64,000 nt of DNA from Apostichopus japonicus (GCF_037975245.1 NC_092565.1:10596499-10660498), one strand, 5' to 3'. Shown: positions 26,287-36,286, counted from the first letter of the stretch. Notes: a model not told the origin generated them from the letters alone. A program made the numbers and translations.

Positions 26287-26350
26287 TTAAAGGCATTGAA
26301 GACTCGCCCTAAACAGTTGCGCCGTCTTTAAAAAGCTAACTTTCCGGCCC
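26287..26350. mobile_element. Left-end fragment of a TTAA-flanked MITE (family of 53173-53529)
   Basis: TTAAAGGCATTGAAGACTCG followed by CCCTAAACAG, then CTTTAAAAAGCTAACTTTCCG, matches the left end of the copies at 53173 and 60439. It abuts the TTAA of the larger element, so one TTAA serves both. The right part is missing. Confidence 0.65.
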
Positions 26351-27173
26351 ATATTTTGCGATCATAGCAAGAGGGCAAATTTCATTCACATTGAGTAATA
26401 AAGACGCGCACAGTGGCGGCGGAACCGGGGGGCTTGGGGGGCTCAGCCCCCCCCCCCAATAAAAAAGTTGAGGGGGCAAATGCATGATAAGCCCCCCCAA
26501 TATTTACCAAGGCTCCGAAACGTGCATCTGCCCATTTTTCAATGCATACTTGTCGATCTGTCCGATGCACACGTAAACTATATAGGTGTAATAATTTTAG
26601 TAAAGGCTGGGGGACCCTCGGACCGTCCCCTGGCTATAGACCACATTGTCACCCCAACCGCGTCTTCACGCCCCGTGAAAAGTGGAAGCAGTGTGTGTGA
26701 GTACCGGTACACTACGATTACACGCAAGGTGTGGAACATGGCTCTTTGTTTAAACGCAATAATTATTAAACGAACAAACTCACAATATTAGCATTTCACC
26801 TGTACTGTATAGGGTACTAAATCGCGACAGTGCGTGGTTCATAGAAATTTGTTGGCAACTGCACATAGTTTTGGACTTACCCATTTGTTGACATTAAGAA
26901 ATGCTTTCTGTTTTTTCTTATGACATTTATTTAATTATTGCATTTAATTGCAAGTACCGTAGTAATTTACTACACTCAAAAACGTCTTTGCGAGTACCGT
27001 AGCTACTCTCTTAAAACACCATCGAATGTACAAATTACAATGTTTTTTACAGATTTTTACGTGCAATCTGAGAAATTGCAGGCTTGAGACCAGGGGCGTA
27101 GCGAGCGGGGGTGTGGGGGGTGTCACACCCCCCAATAATTTGGTCGCTGTCGGCAAATTTTGGGTCTGTCGGC

Positions 27174-28267
27174 CAGTGGCGGCGGAACCGGGGGGGCTTG
27201 GGGGGGCTCAGCCCCCCCAATGAAAAAGTTGAGGGGGCAAATGCATGATAAGCCCCCCTCAATATTTACCAAGGCTCCGAAACGTGCATCTGCCCATTTT
27301 TCAATGCATACTTGTCGATCTGTCCGATGCACACGTATACTATATAGGTGTAATAATTTTAGTAATTGCTGGGGGACCCTCGGCCCGTCCCCTGGCTATA
27401 GACCACATTGTCACCCCGACCGCGTCTTCACGCCCCGTGAAAAGTGGAAGCAGTGAGTGTGAGTACCAGTAAGCGTAACACAACTTCGTCTTAGGCCAAT
27501 GACTTGCCTCATTTCAGCCAGTTCTCCAACATCCCCTTACTTAGTGGCGGAGCGTCCATATATACAGTCAGGGGGCGGATGCCCCCCCCCCCCCCCGACA
27601 GACTCAAATGGACTGCTGGCGCCCTTTTCAGCTTTTCACTATACTTTTTACTTATTCGCTATTATTGACTATTTTATTGCGCTCTCATATACCTATTGAC
27701 ATTTGTCATATTCTGTTGGTGTAATTTTCCGACAAAATGGCGACGACACCTATTTATTCTCCGTTTATCTGCAAATTAGCAAGGCCCGGAAAGGGTGATT
27801 TCCTGCAATCTAGGGAGTATCTTTACTCAAAATTTTTCTGTACGCTCCGCGCCAACCTGTGGTGGCGCTCCGCTTAGATAGTGTCGAAAGCGCCCCTACA
27901 GACCATTCTTGCCCCCCCCCCCGACCAATACCCCTAGCTCCGCCACTGCCCTTACTACACTCAAAAACGTCTTTGCGAGTACACTACGAGTATAATAGCT
28001 ACTCTCTTAAAACACCATCGAATATACAAATTACAATGTTTTTACAGACTTTTTGCGTGCAATCTGAGAAATTGCAGACTTGAGACCCATATTTTAGGGC
28101 TAGGTATTCGCAGCATAAAACACACGGGAAGTGCCGTTTCCGGCCATCTGGGGGTTTGAAATAACCCAAAATTTTCTTGTACGCTCCGCGCCAACCGATG
28201 GTGGCGCTCCGCTTAGATAGTCTCCACACATTAGCCCCCCAATAATTTTTCCGTTCCGCCGCGCCTG
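27174..28267. mobile_element. hAT-like element A' (same family as A) inserted in B
   Basis: Ends are CAGTGGCGGCGGAACCGGG and CCGTTCCGCCGCGCCTG, as in A. Perfect 8-bp duplications CTGTCGGC lie at 27166-27173 and 28268-28275. The terminal 280 bases at the left are nearly identical to A, but the middle differs. The hairpin module lies at 28169-28222. It is interrupted by element C. Confidence 0.9.
27542..27948. mobile_element. hAT-like element C inserted in A'
   Basis: Ends are TAGTGGCGGAGCGTCC and CTAGCTCCGCCACTG. Perfect 8-bp duplications CCCTTACT lie at 27534-27541 and 27949-27956. It is the same family as 8514-8896 in reverse orientation, with the hairpin module at 27831-27884. Long C runs lie close to both ends. 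407 bp, non-coding. Confidence 0.9.
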
Positions 28268-28874
28268 CTGTCGGCAAAAGGAGAAAAGGTGAAGAGAGCG
28301 GAAGGGGAAGAAAGAAGGAAAGCTGAATAGAGAAAAGGAGAACGGGAGCTTCTTCCGTGCCAAATTTGACTTAAAATATGCACCAGATTGCATCTAAGGA
28401 CGTTTCAAAACTAAAAATTTTCCAAAGGGGAGGGGTAGACCCCCTCCCCTTAGATCCCTCCCCCATTTCAGTCACCACTTCCAGATCCGTCGGCAAATCA
28501 AATTTGACTTAAAATATACACCAGATTGCATCTAAGGACGTTTCAAAACTAAGAAATTGCCAAAGGGGAGGGGGACACCCCTCCCCTTAGACCCCTCCCC
28601 CATTTCAGTCACCACTTCCAGATCCGTCGGCAAATCAAATGCTCCACACCCCCCCCAACAAAAACCCCTTCGCTACCCCCTGCTTGAGACCCATATTTTA
28701 GGGCTAGGTATATTCGCAGCATAAAACACTCGGGAAGTGCCGTTTCCGGCCACCTGGGGGTTGAAAAACCCTTGTACGCTCCGCCCAACCAATGGTGGCG
28801 CTCCGCTTAGATAGTCTCCACACATTAGCCCCCCCCCCCCAATAATTTCCCGTTCCGCCGCGCCTGGACGCGCA

Positions 28875-29436
28875 TACGGTTAGGCTGAGAGAGTTCCTTA
28901 TTTCTTTATTTTAAACATTTCTGCGGTCGCTAAGTAACTTCACAACCATATTATAAGACGATCTTCAAATTTTATTTTGGTCAAAATAAATTAAACGAGC
29001 ATATTAAGTTCGACTTTTTACTTTCATTCGATCGGCAACTGACCTGATGTCTTGGTTTGATCAACTTTATAGATACAGGCCTATACTCATAATTTAGTAT
29101 ATGCAAATAAAAACTCAACACAAAAGCATACTGTTTTAAAGGAACACTGCATAATTGTAAACCGGGTGCGGAAATTCATTAACGACTCAGCAATTATTCG
29201 CCTAAGAAAAAAAAGAAAAGAAAAAAAAAACAATAACATAATTATAAAAGAAAGACTTTGGCCCGACTTTTCAAGTTTCAGTACGATTGACATAAAAAAG
29301 AACTGATTTTACAATATCTACACTTTAAATGGCCAATTGACTGGGAACTTATGAACAAACTTAACTTGAAAAGAGAAAAAGGAACCTTTTACTAGATAGG
29401 ATTCCAAGCAACTGATCGAGTGACCTCATGGGCGTA
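28875..29436. other. Intergenic spacer without recognised features
   Basis: AT-rich sequence with an A-rich tract near 29205-29235. No coding motif, terminus or tandem repeat stands out. Confidence 0.4.
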
Positions 29437-30475
29437 AACCCTGCCATAGGTGTACGAGGCGGGGGGGGGCAGGGGGCAGACTTCCCCCCCAAATTTCCAG
29501 AGGACAAGAAATTCGGGCAAAAGTCCTGAAAAATTCGGGCAGCCTAAGAGGAGAAAAAAATATATATATATAAATATGTAGTAGCTTGCCCGAATTTTTT
29601 TCATTTTCATATTTTTGCCTGAAAATTCCGTGGAGAGCGTTCTGTGTTATTTGTTTTGTGACATTAATATTAATATAGGCCTAATGATTTTCTTTATGTA
29701 GCATCATGATGCCCGAATTTTTCCGTGTAACACCACCGTAAGCGCAGCTCATCTGGGCTACCACGCTTTTTGCACTATCGCCGCTCACAATCGTGGTGAC
29801 AAGCATGCATGGAGATTAGCAGTCTCTGAAGTGAAAAAAACCGCGGTAAACATATTTTTATAACTAATCAACTGTATATCTGGACATCCCAGACATGAGT
29901 GTATATAAGAAACATTTTCTTTTTCATGGATGGTTGGGGGGGGGGGTGCCTTCAAGCCTAAAAGTACAGGTTTATCATATTCTTTGTTATTTTTTATACT
30001 TTTTGTGAGACAAATTGCAGTCTCACCCGACACCGCGACGTTTTCCCGCCTACGTGTCGTTGAACAATGTATGTTTTTCTTGGGGTAGCTGAGTACTGTG
30101 TTAAAATAATAAATACCGTAACTAAATAGGAGTTAACAAATATACTGTCCTAGTTTTCCCCGTCAAAGTGATGTTACCATTTTTTCTTCTTCTAATTTAC
30201 CAAATTTTTGGGGAAGTGTAAATTTCTAAACGTGAGATTATAAAATAAAGAATGTTTAGATGCGACTTGCAAGGCCTCAGAAGTGCCATTTCCGGCAATC
30301 TGAGAGGCATATTTTGCCAAAAAAATTCTTGTACGCTACGCGCCAACCGATGGTGGCGTTCCGCTTAGATAGTGTCACGGGAAATTTCGGGCACAAAAGT
30401 TTCTGCCCCCCCAAACCGAAATGGTCCCGTACGCCTATGAACCCTGCGCTCTACCAGTTGAGCTTTCCAGTAAGG
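29400..30475 (-). repeat. tRNA-like sequence or SINE head split by the 995-bp element
   Basis: On the minus strand, 30475-30440 reads AAGCTCAACTGGTAGAGCGC (a tRNA D-arm and A-box pattern) followed by AGGGTT. Across the insertion, 29444-29400 continues through GGGTTTACGCCC to GCTTGGAATCC, a degenerate B-box. Removing the insertion restores D-arm to B-box spacing expected of a tRNA. The acceptor and anticodon stems do not pair cleanly, so a tRNA-derived SINE or pseudogene is likelier than a working tRNA. Confidence 0.45.
29445..30439. mobile_element. hAT-like element with 8-bp duplication, inserted in a tRNA-like sequence
   Basis: Ends are CATAGGTGTACGAGGCGGGG and TCCCGTACGCCTATG, with perfect 8-bp duplications AACCCTGC at 29437-29444 and 30440-30447. 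The 995-bp interior contains TTCGGGCA motifs, long G runs and the hairpin module (30320-30375). No transposase frame. It is distinct from the CAG-ended families by its CATAGG terminus. Confidence 0.85.
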
Positions 30476-31040
30476 TCGGGTGGCGATCGGACTTATATAG
30501 GCCAACAGGTCATGAGCCACATGAGTCAAAAGCCACAGTAGACAATTCAGTGACAAATGTGAAAAATAGTACCGGGACGTTGTACTGTCATTTAAACAAA
30601 GTTATGCAGGCGAACTAGCACAATGATGACATAAGCAAACAATCCAAATGAACATTAAATGTCAAAACGTAGAAATACATTCCCAGTTGGGAAAATCACA
30701 GTAAACAATCAATCACATTTTAAGTTGAATAGAAAATTCAATAGTGTAATGGAGGTTTGGAAGGGATGGAGCCCAACCAAATACTATGGAAGCGCATAAG
30801 TGTCACAAACATGGAATAACAAATTTTGTATTTGCGACGTGTTCGGTTGTGCAGAGCATGAAATGTAATATTTCTGCTAGATTGGTAAGCAAATAAGGAT
30901 TAACCAGTTTCCGTTTACATCTCCTACCTCAAAGAAGACTTTATTGTTCATGATCGTTTTAGCGTATCATGCACGAAAAAGAGACAATCATCTTTTTCCG
31001 TAGCATTGTGTGAATGAACGTAAACCGTACATATACCATG

Positions 31041-32220
31041 CATGGAAGCCACTTGGTCCCCAGTGTACTGAAGCATACATGGAAGCCACTTGGTCCTCAG
31101 TGTACTGAAGCATACATGGAAGCCACTTGGTCCCCAGTGTACTGAAGCATACATGAAAGCCACTTGGTCCCCAGTGTACTGAAGCATACATGGAAGCCAC
31201 TTGTCTCCAGTGTACTGAAGCATACATGGAAGCCACTTGGTCCCCAGTGTACTAAAGCATACATAAAAGCCACTTGGTCCCCAGTGTACTGAAGCATACA
31301 TAGGGGCCACTTGGTCCCCAGTGTACTGAAGCATACATGGAAGCCACTTGGTCCCCAGTGTACTGAAGCATACATGGAAGCCACTTGGTCCCCAGTGTAC
31401 TGAAGCATACATGGAAGCCACTTGGTCCCAAGTGTACTGAAGCATACATAAAAGCCACTTGGTCCCAAGTGTACTGAAGCATACATAAAAGCCACTTGGT
31501 CCCCAGTGTACTGAAGCATACATGAAAGCCACTTGGTCCCCAGTGTACTGAAGCATACATGGAAGCCACTTGGTCTCCAGTGTACTGAAGCATACATAAA
31601 AGCCACTTGGTCCTCAGTGTACTGAAGCATACATAAAAGCCACTTGGTCCTCAGTGTACTGAAGCATACATAGAAGCCACTTGGTCCCCAGTGTACTGAA
31701 GCATACATGAAAGCCACTTGGTCCCTAGTGTACTGAAGCATACATGGGGGCCACTTGGTCCCCAGTGTACTGAAGCATACATGGAAGCCACTTGGTCCCC
31801 AGTGTACTGAAGCATACATGGAAGCCACTTGGTCCCAAGTGTACTGAAGCATACATAAAAGCCACTTGGTCCCCAGTGTACTGAAGCATACATAAAAGCC
31901 ACTTGGTCCCCAGTGTACTGAAGCATACATGGGGGCCACTTGGTCCCCAGTGTACTGAAGCATACATGGAAGCCACTTGGTCTCCAGTGTACTGAAGCAT
32001 ACATGGGGGCCACTTGGTCCCCAGTGTACTGAAGCATAAATAAAAGCCACTTGGTCCCCAGTGTACTGAAGCATACATAGAAGCCACTTGGTCCCCAGTG
32101 TACTGAAGCATACATGAAAGCCACTTGGTCCCCAGTGTACTGAAGCATATATGGAAGCCACTTGGTCCCCAGTGTACTGAAGCATACATGGGGGCCACTT
32201 GGTCCCCAGTGTACTGAAGC
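31041..32220. repeat. 37-bp minisatellite, about 32 copies
   Basis: Head-to-tail units of GAAGCCACTTGGTCCCC then AGTGTACTGAAGCATACAT, with variants confined mostly to the GGAAG/AAAAG/GGGGG/TAGAAG positions and the CCCC/CTCC/CCTC positions. One unit near 31200 is shortened. 37 leaves remainder 1 when divided by 3 and the minus strand has no stop in the unit, so all three minus frames stay open for hundreds of codons (up to 395 aa at 31097-32284). I treat these as artefacts. Confidence 0.95.
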
Positions 32221-32221
32221 A

Positions 32222-32360
32222 AATACCTTGTGTAATTTGTGTAGCATGACTGGTGATATTTGTCTTCAATAGCCAGGATACCATGCAGTGTCATCTTTTC
32301 TTTAGCTGCTTGCTGAAGTTTTGCAGCTCCTATGGTAGAACACATCACTACATGTGTCAA
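32222..32360 (-). pseudogene. Fragment of a multicopy element-type protein (HxxxCYxxYT motif)
   Basis: The minus strand before the minisatellite encodes KLQQAAKEKMTLHG, then a short spacer, then KYHQSCYTNYTRYL. The pairing of an AAKEK helix with YHxxCYxxYTR is a pattern I recall from many uncharacterised, high-copy invertebrate proteins, probably zinc-binding and transposon-linked. It reads straight into the 37-bp array, so the original protein is truncated. Family assignment is from memory. Confidence 0.45.
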
Positions 32361-32427
32361 TCTACAGTGTCACTTTCTTATATCAGAAAATTGTAGGCTA
32401 TGTACTAAATTTACTGTGGGCTAACGT

Positions 32428-33033
32428 CAAGGGCGGCGGAAGCACTTTTAATCTGGGGGGGCACCGACATCAAAGGGCACTTTGCAGAAATTCGATTGGA
32501 CTGATGTAGCCTGATATTTAGTACCCTTTATAACTCTTACTGTATTATCTTATTTGCGTATACACATCACTCCATCAACGCCCCCCCCCCCCCCCCTCAA
32601 GGAAAATATGCATACTAGCACTGCAATATCCAATGTGCAAATTGGAAAACAAGGAACAAGTTTTCTATTGAGACAAATGAGGCGAAATCATGCTAGTTGC
32701 TAATGTAGGAAACTTCCGAATTAGAGTTTATTTCTTGTTTGACCCACATAAATTCATTAAAAGTCAGGGCGTAGCCATGATTTGCAAAGTTGTATGCACG
32801 ACTAACTGAGCGGAGCGCCACCATCGGTTGGCGCGGAGCGTACAAGAAAAATTTTGGTTTTACAAACCCCTCAGATGGCCGGAAACGGCCCTTCCCGAGT
32901 GTTCATTCTGGTTCCCTGGCCTCTTGCTAACTTGAGACAACTCAATTTTTATGTAGAAAAAGGGCACATTTTTAACCCTGAGGAAAAGTGGGGGGGCACG
33001 TGCCCCCTGTGCCCCCCGGTTCCGCCGCCCTTG
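32428..33033. mobile_element. hAT-like element, family CAAGGGCGGCGGAA, copy 1
   Basis: Inverted termini CAAGGGCGGCGGAA and TTCCGCCGCCCTTG are exact. Perfect 8-bp duplications GCTAACGT lie at 32420-32427 and 33034-33041. The interior has a C run near 32581, a GTAGCC motif, the hairpin module (32801-32856) and G-rich sequence by the right end. 606 bp, non-coding; closely related to 55819-56468. Confidence 0.92.
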
Positions 33034-33293
33034 GCTAACGTGTGACTTAAAAGTCCTTTGCTTTTTTTTTTCTTTTTTTTTGAGTTAGTAGTCTCATCAA
33101 GTTTCATCAGATTTAGTAATGCAACTATGAATGAACGTGGAAAAAAATCAATTAAGATTTTACTTTATTAATAAAAGAAAAAAGGAAAAAACATAGAAAA
33201 TGTTTGCTATGTGCTACGCTTAGTTAGTTTGCAGAGCCTATACGGCTCCCTAAAGGTTCGCCCCTCCCTTTGCAAATTCCTGGCTACGCGCCT

Positions 33294-33814
33294 GATGATT
33301 CGTACTAGATAGTTGTTGCACGAACAGCATGTTATGAAGCTAAGCTAGCATTCGTACGTGATACGCACTTTCTATAAATAATTATTACACTACTAACACA
33401 CTGTGATAACGACATTTGTTTTTAGGACACTGCACATCTGGCTGTCTTACAAAATATGCAAGTTTATATTGTCCATCAGTAAAGTTTGTCAAATGTATTT
33501 AAGTCCAGACAATGGACAATAAACAAGAATCATCCTACTGGAAAAATTGTAAAAGAGCACCATTTTTGTGTTTCTGATATATTATGTAAAAGAACATGTA
33601 AAAATTCAAACAGGAAACAAAATCTGCTGATAATATGATATCATATGATAATGATGAAACTGGCAAAATATTGCACCAGATCGAATCTAAGGACCTTCAA
33701 TTGTTGAAAAATCTCCCAAAGGGGAGGGGACACCCCATCCCCTTAGACCCCTCCACCATATCAATCGCAACAAAAGTGCTCCCCCCCCCCTTCAAATTCC
33801 TGGCTACGTCGCTG
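33294..33814. mobile_element. Truncated relative of the 7573-9505 element, reverse orientation
   Basis: 33310-33640 matches the reverse complement of about 8410-9150 (for example GTTGTTGCACGAACAGCATG, AGTCCAGACAATGGACAATA and GTAAAAGAACATGTAAAA). The terminus TTCAAATTCCTGGCTACGTCGCTG ends at 33814. The target of element 8514-8896 is uninterrupted here. The other end is lost, probably against the terminus GGCTACGCGCCTG ending at 33293. Confidence 0.75.
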
Positions 33815-34718
33815 ATTTGAGCCACATTTCTGGTTGACAGCAGAAAGTTGATACTGGAGTTCGCACTTCCAGCTGTAAAGCTGGGTGCTTATCACTCTTG
33901 TCAGTGTACACAAATTGCATGGCCCAGGCAAGACCACTATTTATTACGCTTGGATAACTTCAGAGATGGCTTCTTTTGCATTTCAAAACTTGTTTGTAGC
34001 CATTAATGATAAAAATTATTTAGCCCATAGGAGGCTGGCCTATGTCGTATGATTAGAGTTCGAAGTTGATCAACCATACAACCACTTACCTAACATCACA
34101 ATATGCTATTCAATAGTATTATGTAAAAACATCGTAAAATTAGAAAAACATCGCAACTCTTGGCAACAAATAGATTGCTATATGATGTTTCTCACCGTTC
34201 AAGGAGTGCCATTTTACGACGAAATCAAAAGTTTCTCTACCATGTCCTATGACAGTGAACTTGCGAATTTGCTCTTCGGTTTGAGATGTTGCACATGTAG
34301 CATTTCAAGGCGTTTCCATCTCCCGTAGGAGCTGACTTGCTGGTAGTTGCATGCCAGTTCATAAGGGGTTACAGCTTTTCACGTTGCATTTAATGATAGT
34401 AAAATATATATCGATAACCGACAGTGAAACAGTTAGTTTCACCATGGAGGTAAAACTAGACATCAATGGTTTCCCACTAGCCCTTGCACTCTACAGCCTC
34501 GCGAAATGTTGACGGTAGTACAAACCAAACAAGCTAACAGAATTTTTTTTTTAAATTTTTGCCAATAATTTGAATGTATAATTGCGAGTCAAAGGTCAAG
34601 TTGTTGCCCTGTGAGAGCTAGATATGAGTCGAGACACATTTTCTCTCCATGATTTGACTGTTTTCATGTCCACCACCCCCCCCCCCACCCGATGTGCGGC
34701 ACAGATAGGCTTGTGCAG
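33815..34718. other. Intergenic spacer without recognised features
   Basis: No terminus, tandem repeat or coding motif recognised. A C-run lies near 34673-34690. Confidence 0.4.
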
Positions 34719-35711
34719 GGCCGTCTGAAGAGATCACCGGGCCCTGGGCCCGGCAATGGAGCGGGGCCCTTGAATCAAGTGAGTTCGAAAAAAGTTGCGT
34801 GAACAATTGACATCCTTGACAATCGCTCAAGCATAGACATGCCTGCATTTACCACCCCTCCCTTTGTCGCGCATAAAGCATAAAACTTTAGCTGAATAAC
34901 ATACGTGATATATCTAAAAGCTGAAATACATTATAGAAGAGTAATCTTCCAGTTGCCCTCCATCCCTTCCCTAACAATACTAGACTCACCATTTGTAACA
35001 CCCTTGTGTTGAGTCTTTCAACTGGGGAAACTAACGGAACTTGCGGCATTTCTTGATCGTAAACTGTTGTATGATTGGCTGAAAGTCAATATTTTTGAGG
35101 ATGTCGCTTTCTATGCACATGAGAGAGAGCCTATTAAGTCTCCGTTGCCCCATTCTGTTCCGGAGATTATTCTTGATTAGTTTTAACCTTGAAAATGTAC
35201 GTTTCCCAGTACAATTTGTAACAAAATAACTGGTGCTCGGACCGCGGACACGAGTTGTCTGGTGTTGTAAGTCTTCGGGCATTGTATATTCCAGGGTTGC
35301 CAACTCCGATTCGAATATTTAATGTCAAACTCTCAAGTGTTTCACCAACTCTCGTCAAAAGTTGTCAAGTATCGAATTCAATCAGGCATAATGGCCTATT
35401 CAATAAATTTTCCTCCCAGATTAAGACATGGGGTTACTACGATTGGAGCCCCGGACATCGCGGGGCCCTGAACCAGGGCCCAGTGGGCCCATGCGTTAAG
35501 AAGGCCCTGTATTGGATATTGTATTACAGTGTACCACGATATAGTATGATAATTATAAATATTGCAGTACAATAGTATTGTATACTAGCATGCTTATGAA
35601 CCTGCTGTTCGAATATATGTCGACATAGGGGGTTACTACGATTGGGGCCCCTGACATCGCGGGGCCCTGAGCCAGGGCCCAGTGGGCTCATGCGTTAAGA
35701 CGGCCCTGTAT
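34719..35711. mobile_element. Internally deleted hAT element with CAGGGCCGTCT termini
   Basis: CAGGGCCGTCTGAAGAG at 34719 pairs with AAGACGGCCCTG ending at 35711 and with an almost identical end at about 35505 produced by a local duplication. G/C-rich GGGCCC blocks flank both. The interior encodes the C-terminus of a hAT transposase on the minus strand. No matching 8-bp duplication was found, so the exact outer end is unsure. Confidence 0.6.
35031..35240 (-). pseudogene. hAT transposase C-terminal (dimerisation) remnant
   Basis: The minus strand reads GKRTFSRLKLIKNNLRNRMG, then QRRLNRLSLMCIESDILKNI, then DFQPIIQQFTIKKCRKFR and a stop at 35031. This follows the hAT C-terminal pattern (E/K)R(S/T)FSxLKxIKxxLRxxMxxxRLxxLxLxxIE seen in ZMYM1-like hAT proteins. 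Upstream residues lose similarity near 35250, so the catalytic region is absent. It belongs to the deleted element at 34719-35711. It is an insertion relic and not expected to be active. Confidence 0.75.
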
Positions 35712-35755
35712 TGGATATTGTATTACAGTGTACCACGATATAGTATGATAATTAT
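35432..35755. repeat. Direct duplication of about 125 bp
   Basis: 35432-35558 and 35629-35755 match closely: GGGGTTACTACGATTGG, GACATCGCGGGGCCCTGA, CAGGGCCCAGTGGGC, CATGCGTTAAGA and GTACCACGATATAGTATGAT occur in both. The copy includes the hAT right terminus and about 45 bases beyond it. The second copy runs into the 12-bp array. Confidence 0.85.
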
Positions 35756-35758
35756 TGG

Positions 35759-35915
35759 TCCTGGGATGAATCCTGGGATGAATCCTGGGATGAATCCTGG
35801 GATGAATCCTGGGATGAATCCTGGGATGAATCCTGGGATGAATCCTGGGATGAATCCTGGGATGAATCCTGGGATGAATCCTGGGATGAATCCTGGGATG
35901 AATCCTGGGATGAAT
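35759..35915. repeat. 12-bp tandem array, 13 copies
   Basis: Perfect repeats of TCCTGGGATGAA. On the minus strand it reads as repeating RIHP or SSQD and on the plus strand as NPGM, which are artefacts of a unit divisible by three. It is followed at once by the 15-bp array. Confidence 0.95.
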
Positions 35916-35917
35916 CC

Positions 35918-36286
35918 GGGATAGCTCGACCTGGGATAGCTCGACCTGGGATAGCTCGACCTGGGATAGCTCGACCTGGGATAGCTCGACCTGGGATAGC
36001 TCGACCTGGGATAGCTCGACCTGGGATAGCTCGACCTGGGATAGCTCGACCTGGGATAGCTCGACCTGGGATAGCTCGACCTGGGATAGCTCGACCTGGG
36101 ATAGCTCGACCTGGGATAGCTCGACCTGGGATAGCTCGACCTGGGATAGCTCGACCTGGGATAGCTCGACCTGGGATAGCTCGACCTGGGATAGCTCGAC
36201 CTGGGATAGCTCGACCTGGGATAGCTCGACCTGGGATAGCTCGACCTGGGATAGCTCGACCTGGGATAGCTCGACCTGGGATAGCT
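35918..36286. repeat. 15-bp tandem array, about 24.5 copies
   Basis: Almost perfect repeats of CCTGGGATAGCTCGA. The first eight bases CCTGGGAT are the same as in the neighbouring 12-bp unit. Minus-strand frames read SQVEL or PGRAI repeats for about 200 codons, with no initiation context or flanking coding sequence. The array ends about 250 bases before the PYROXD2 start codon. Confidence 0.95.

Larger units (their letters stand above)
27091..28682. mobile_element. hAT-like element B inserted in A
   Basis: Ends are CAGGGGCGTAGCGAGCGGGG and CTTCGCTACCCCCTG. Perfect 8-bp duplications CTTGAGAC lie at 27083-27090 and 28683-28690. The empty site is preserved as a single CTTGAGAC in the related element A' near 28079-28086. 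B itself contains a tandem duplication of about 137 bp (near 28366-28502 and 28503-28640, each starting AATTTGACTTAAAATAT) and hosts A'. Confidence 0.88.
26411..28866. mobile_element. Outermost hAT-like element A of a four-level nest
   Basis: Left end CAGTGGCGGCGGAACCGGG and right end CCGTTCCGCCGCGCCTG, flanked by perfect 8-bp duplications GACGCGCA at 26403-26410 and 28867-28874. Element A proper consists of 26411-27090 plus the part after the inner duplication, 28691-28866; the rest is element B and its contents. No transposase frame. The segment near its right end carries the hairpin module (28767-28817). Confidence 0.88.

Noticed and set aside
30420-30475. A working tRNA gene on the minus strand
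   Set aside because: Only a D-arm-like part is continuous; the rest is separated by a 995-bp insertion and the stems do not pair well even when rejoined.
31097-32284. 395-codon minus-strand open frame and its overlapping companions
   Set aside because: Entirely produced by a stop-free 37-bp tandem unit; all three frames are open equally and there is no independent coding signal.
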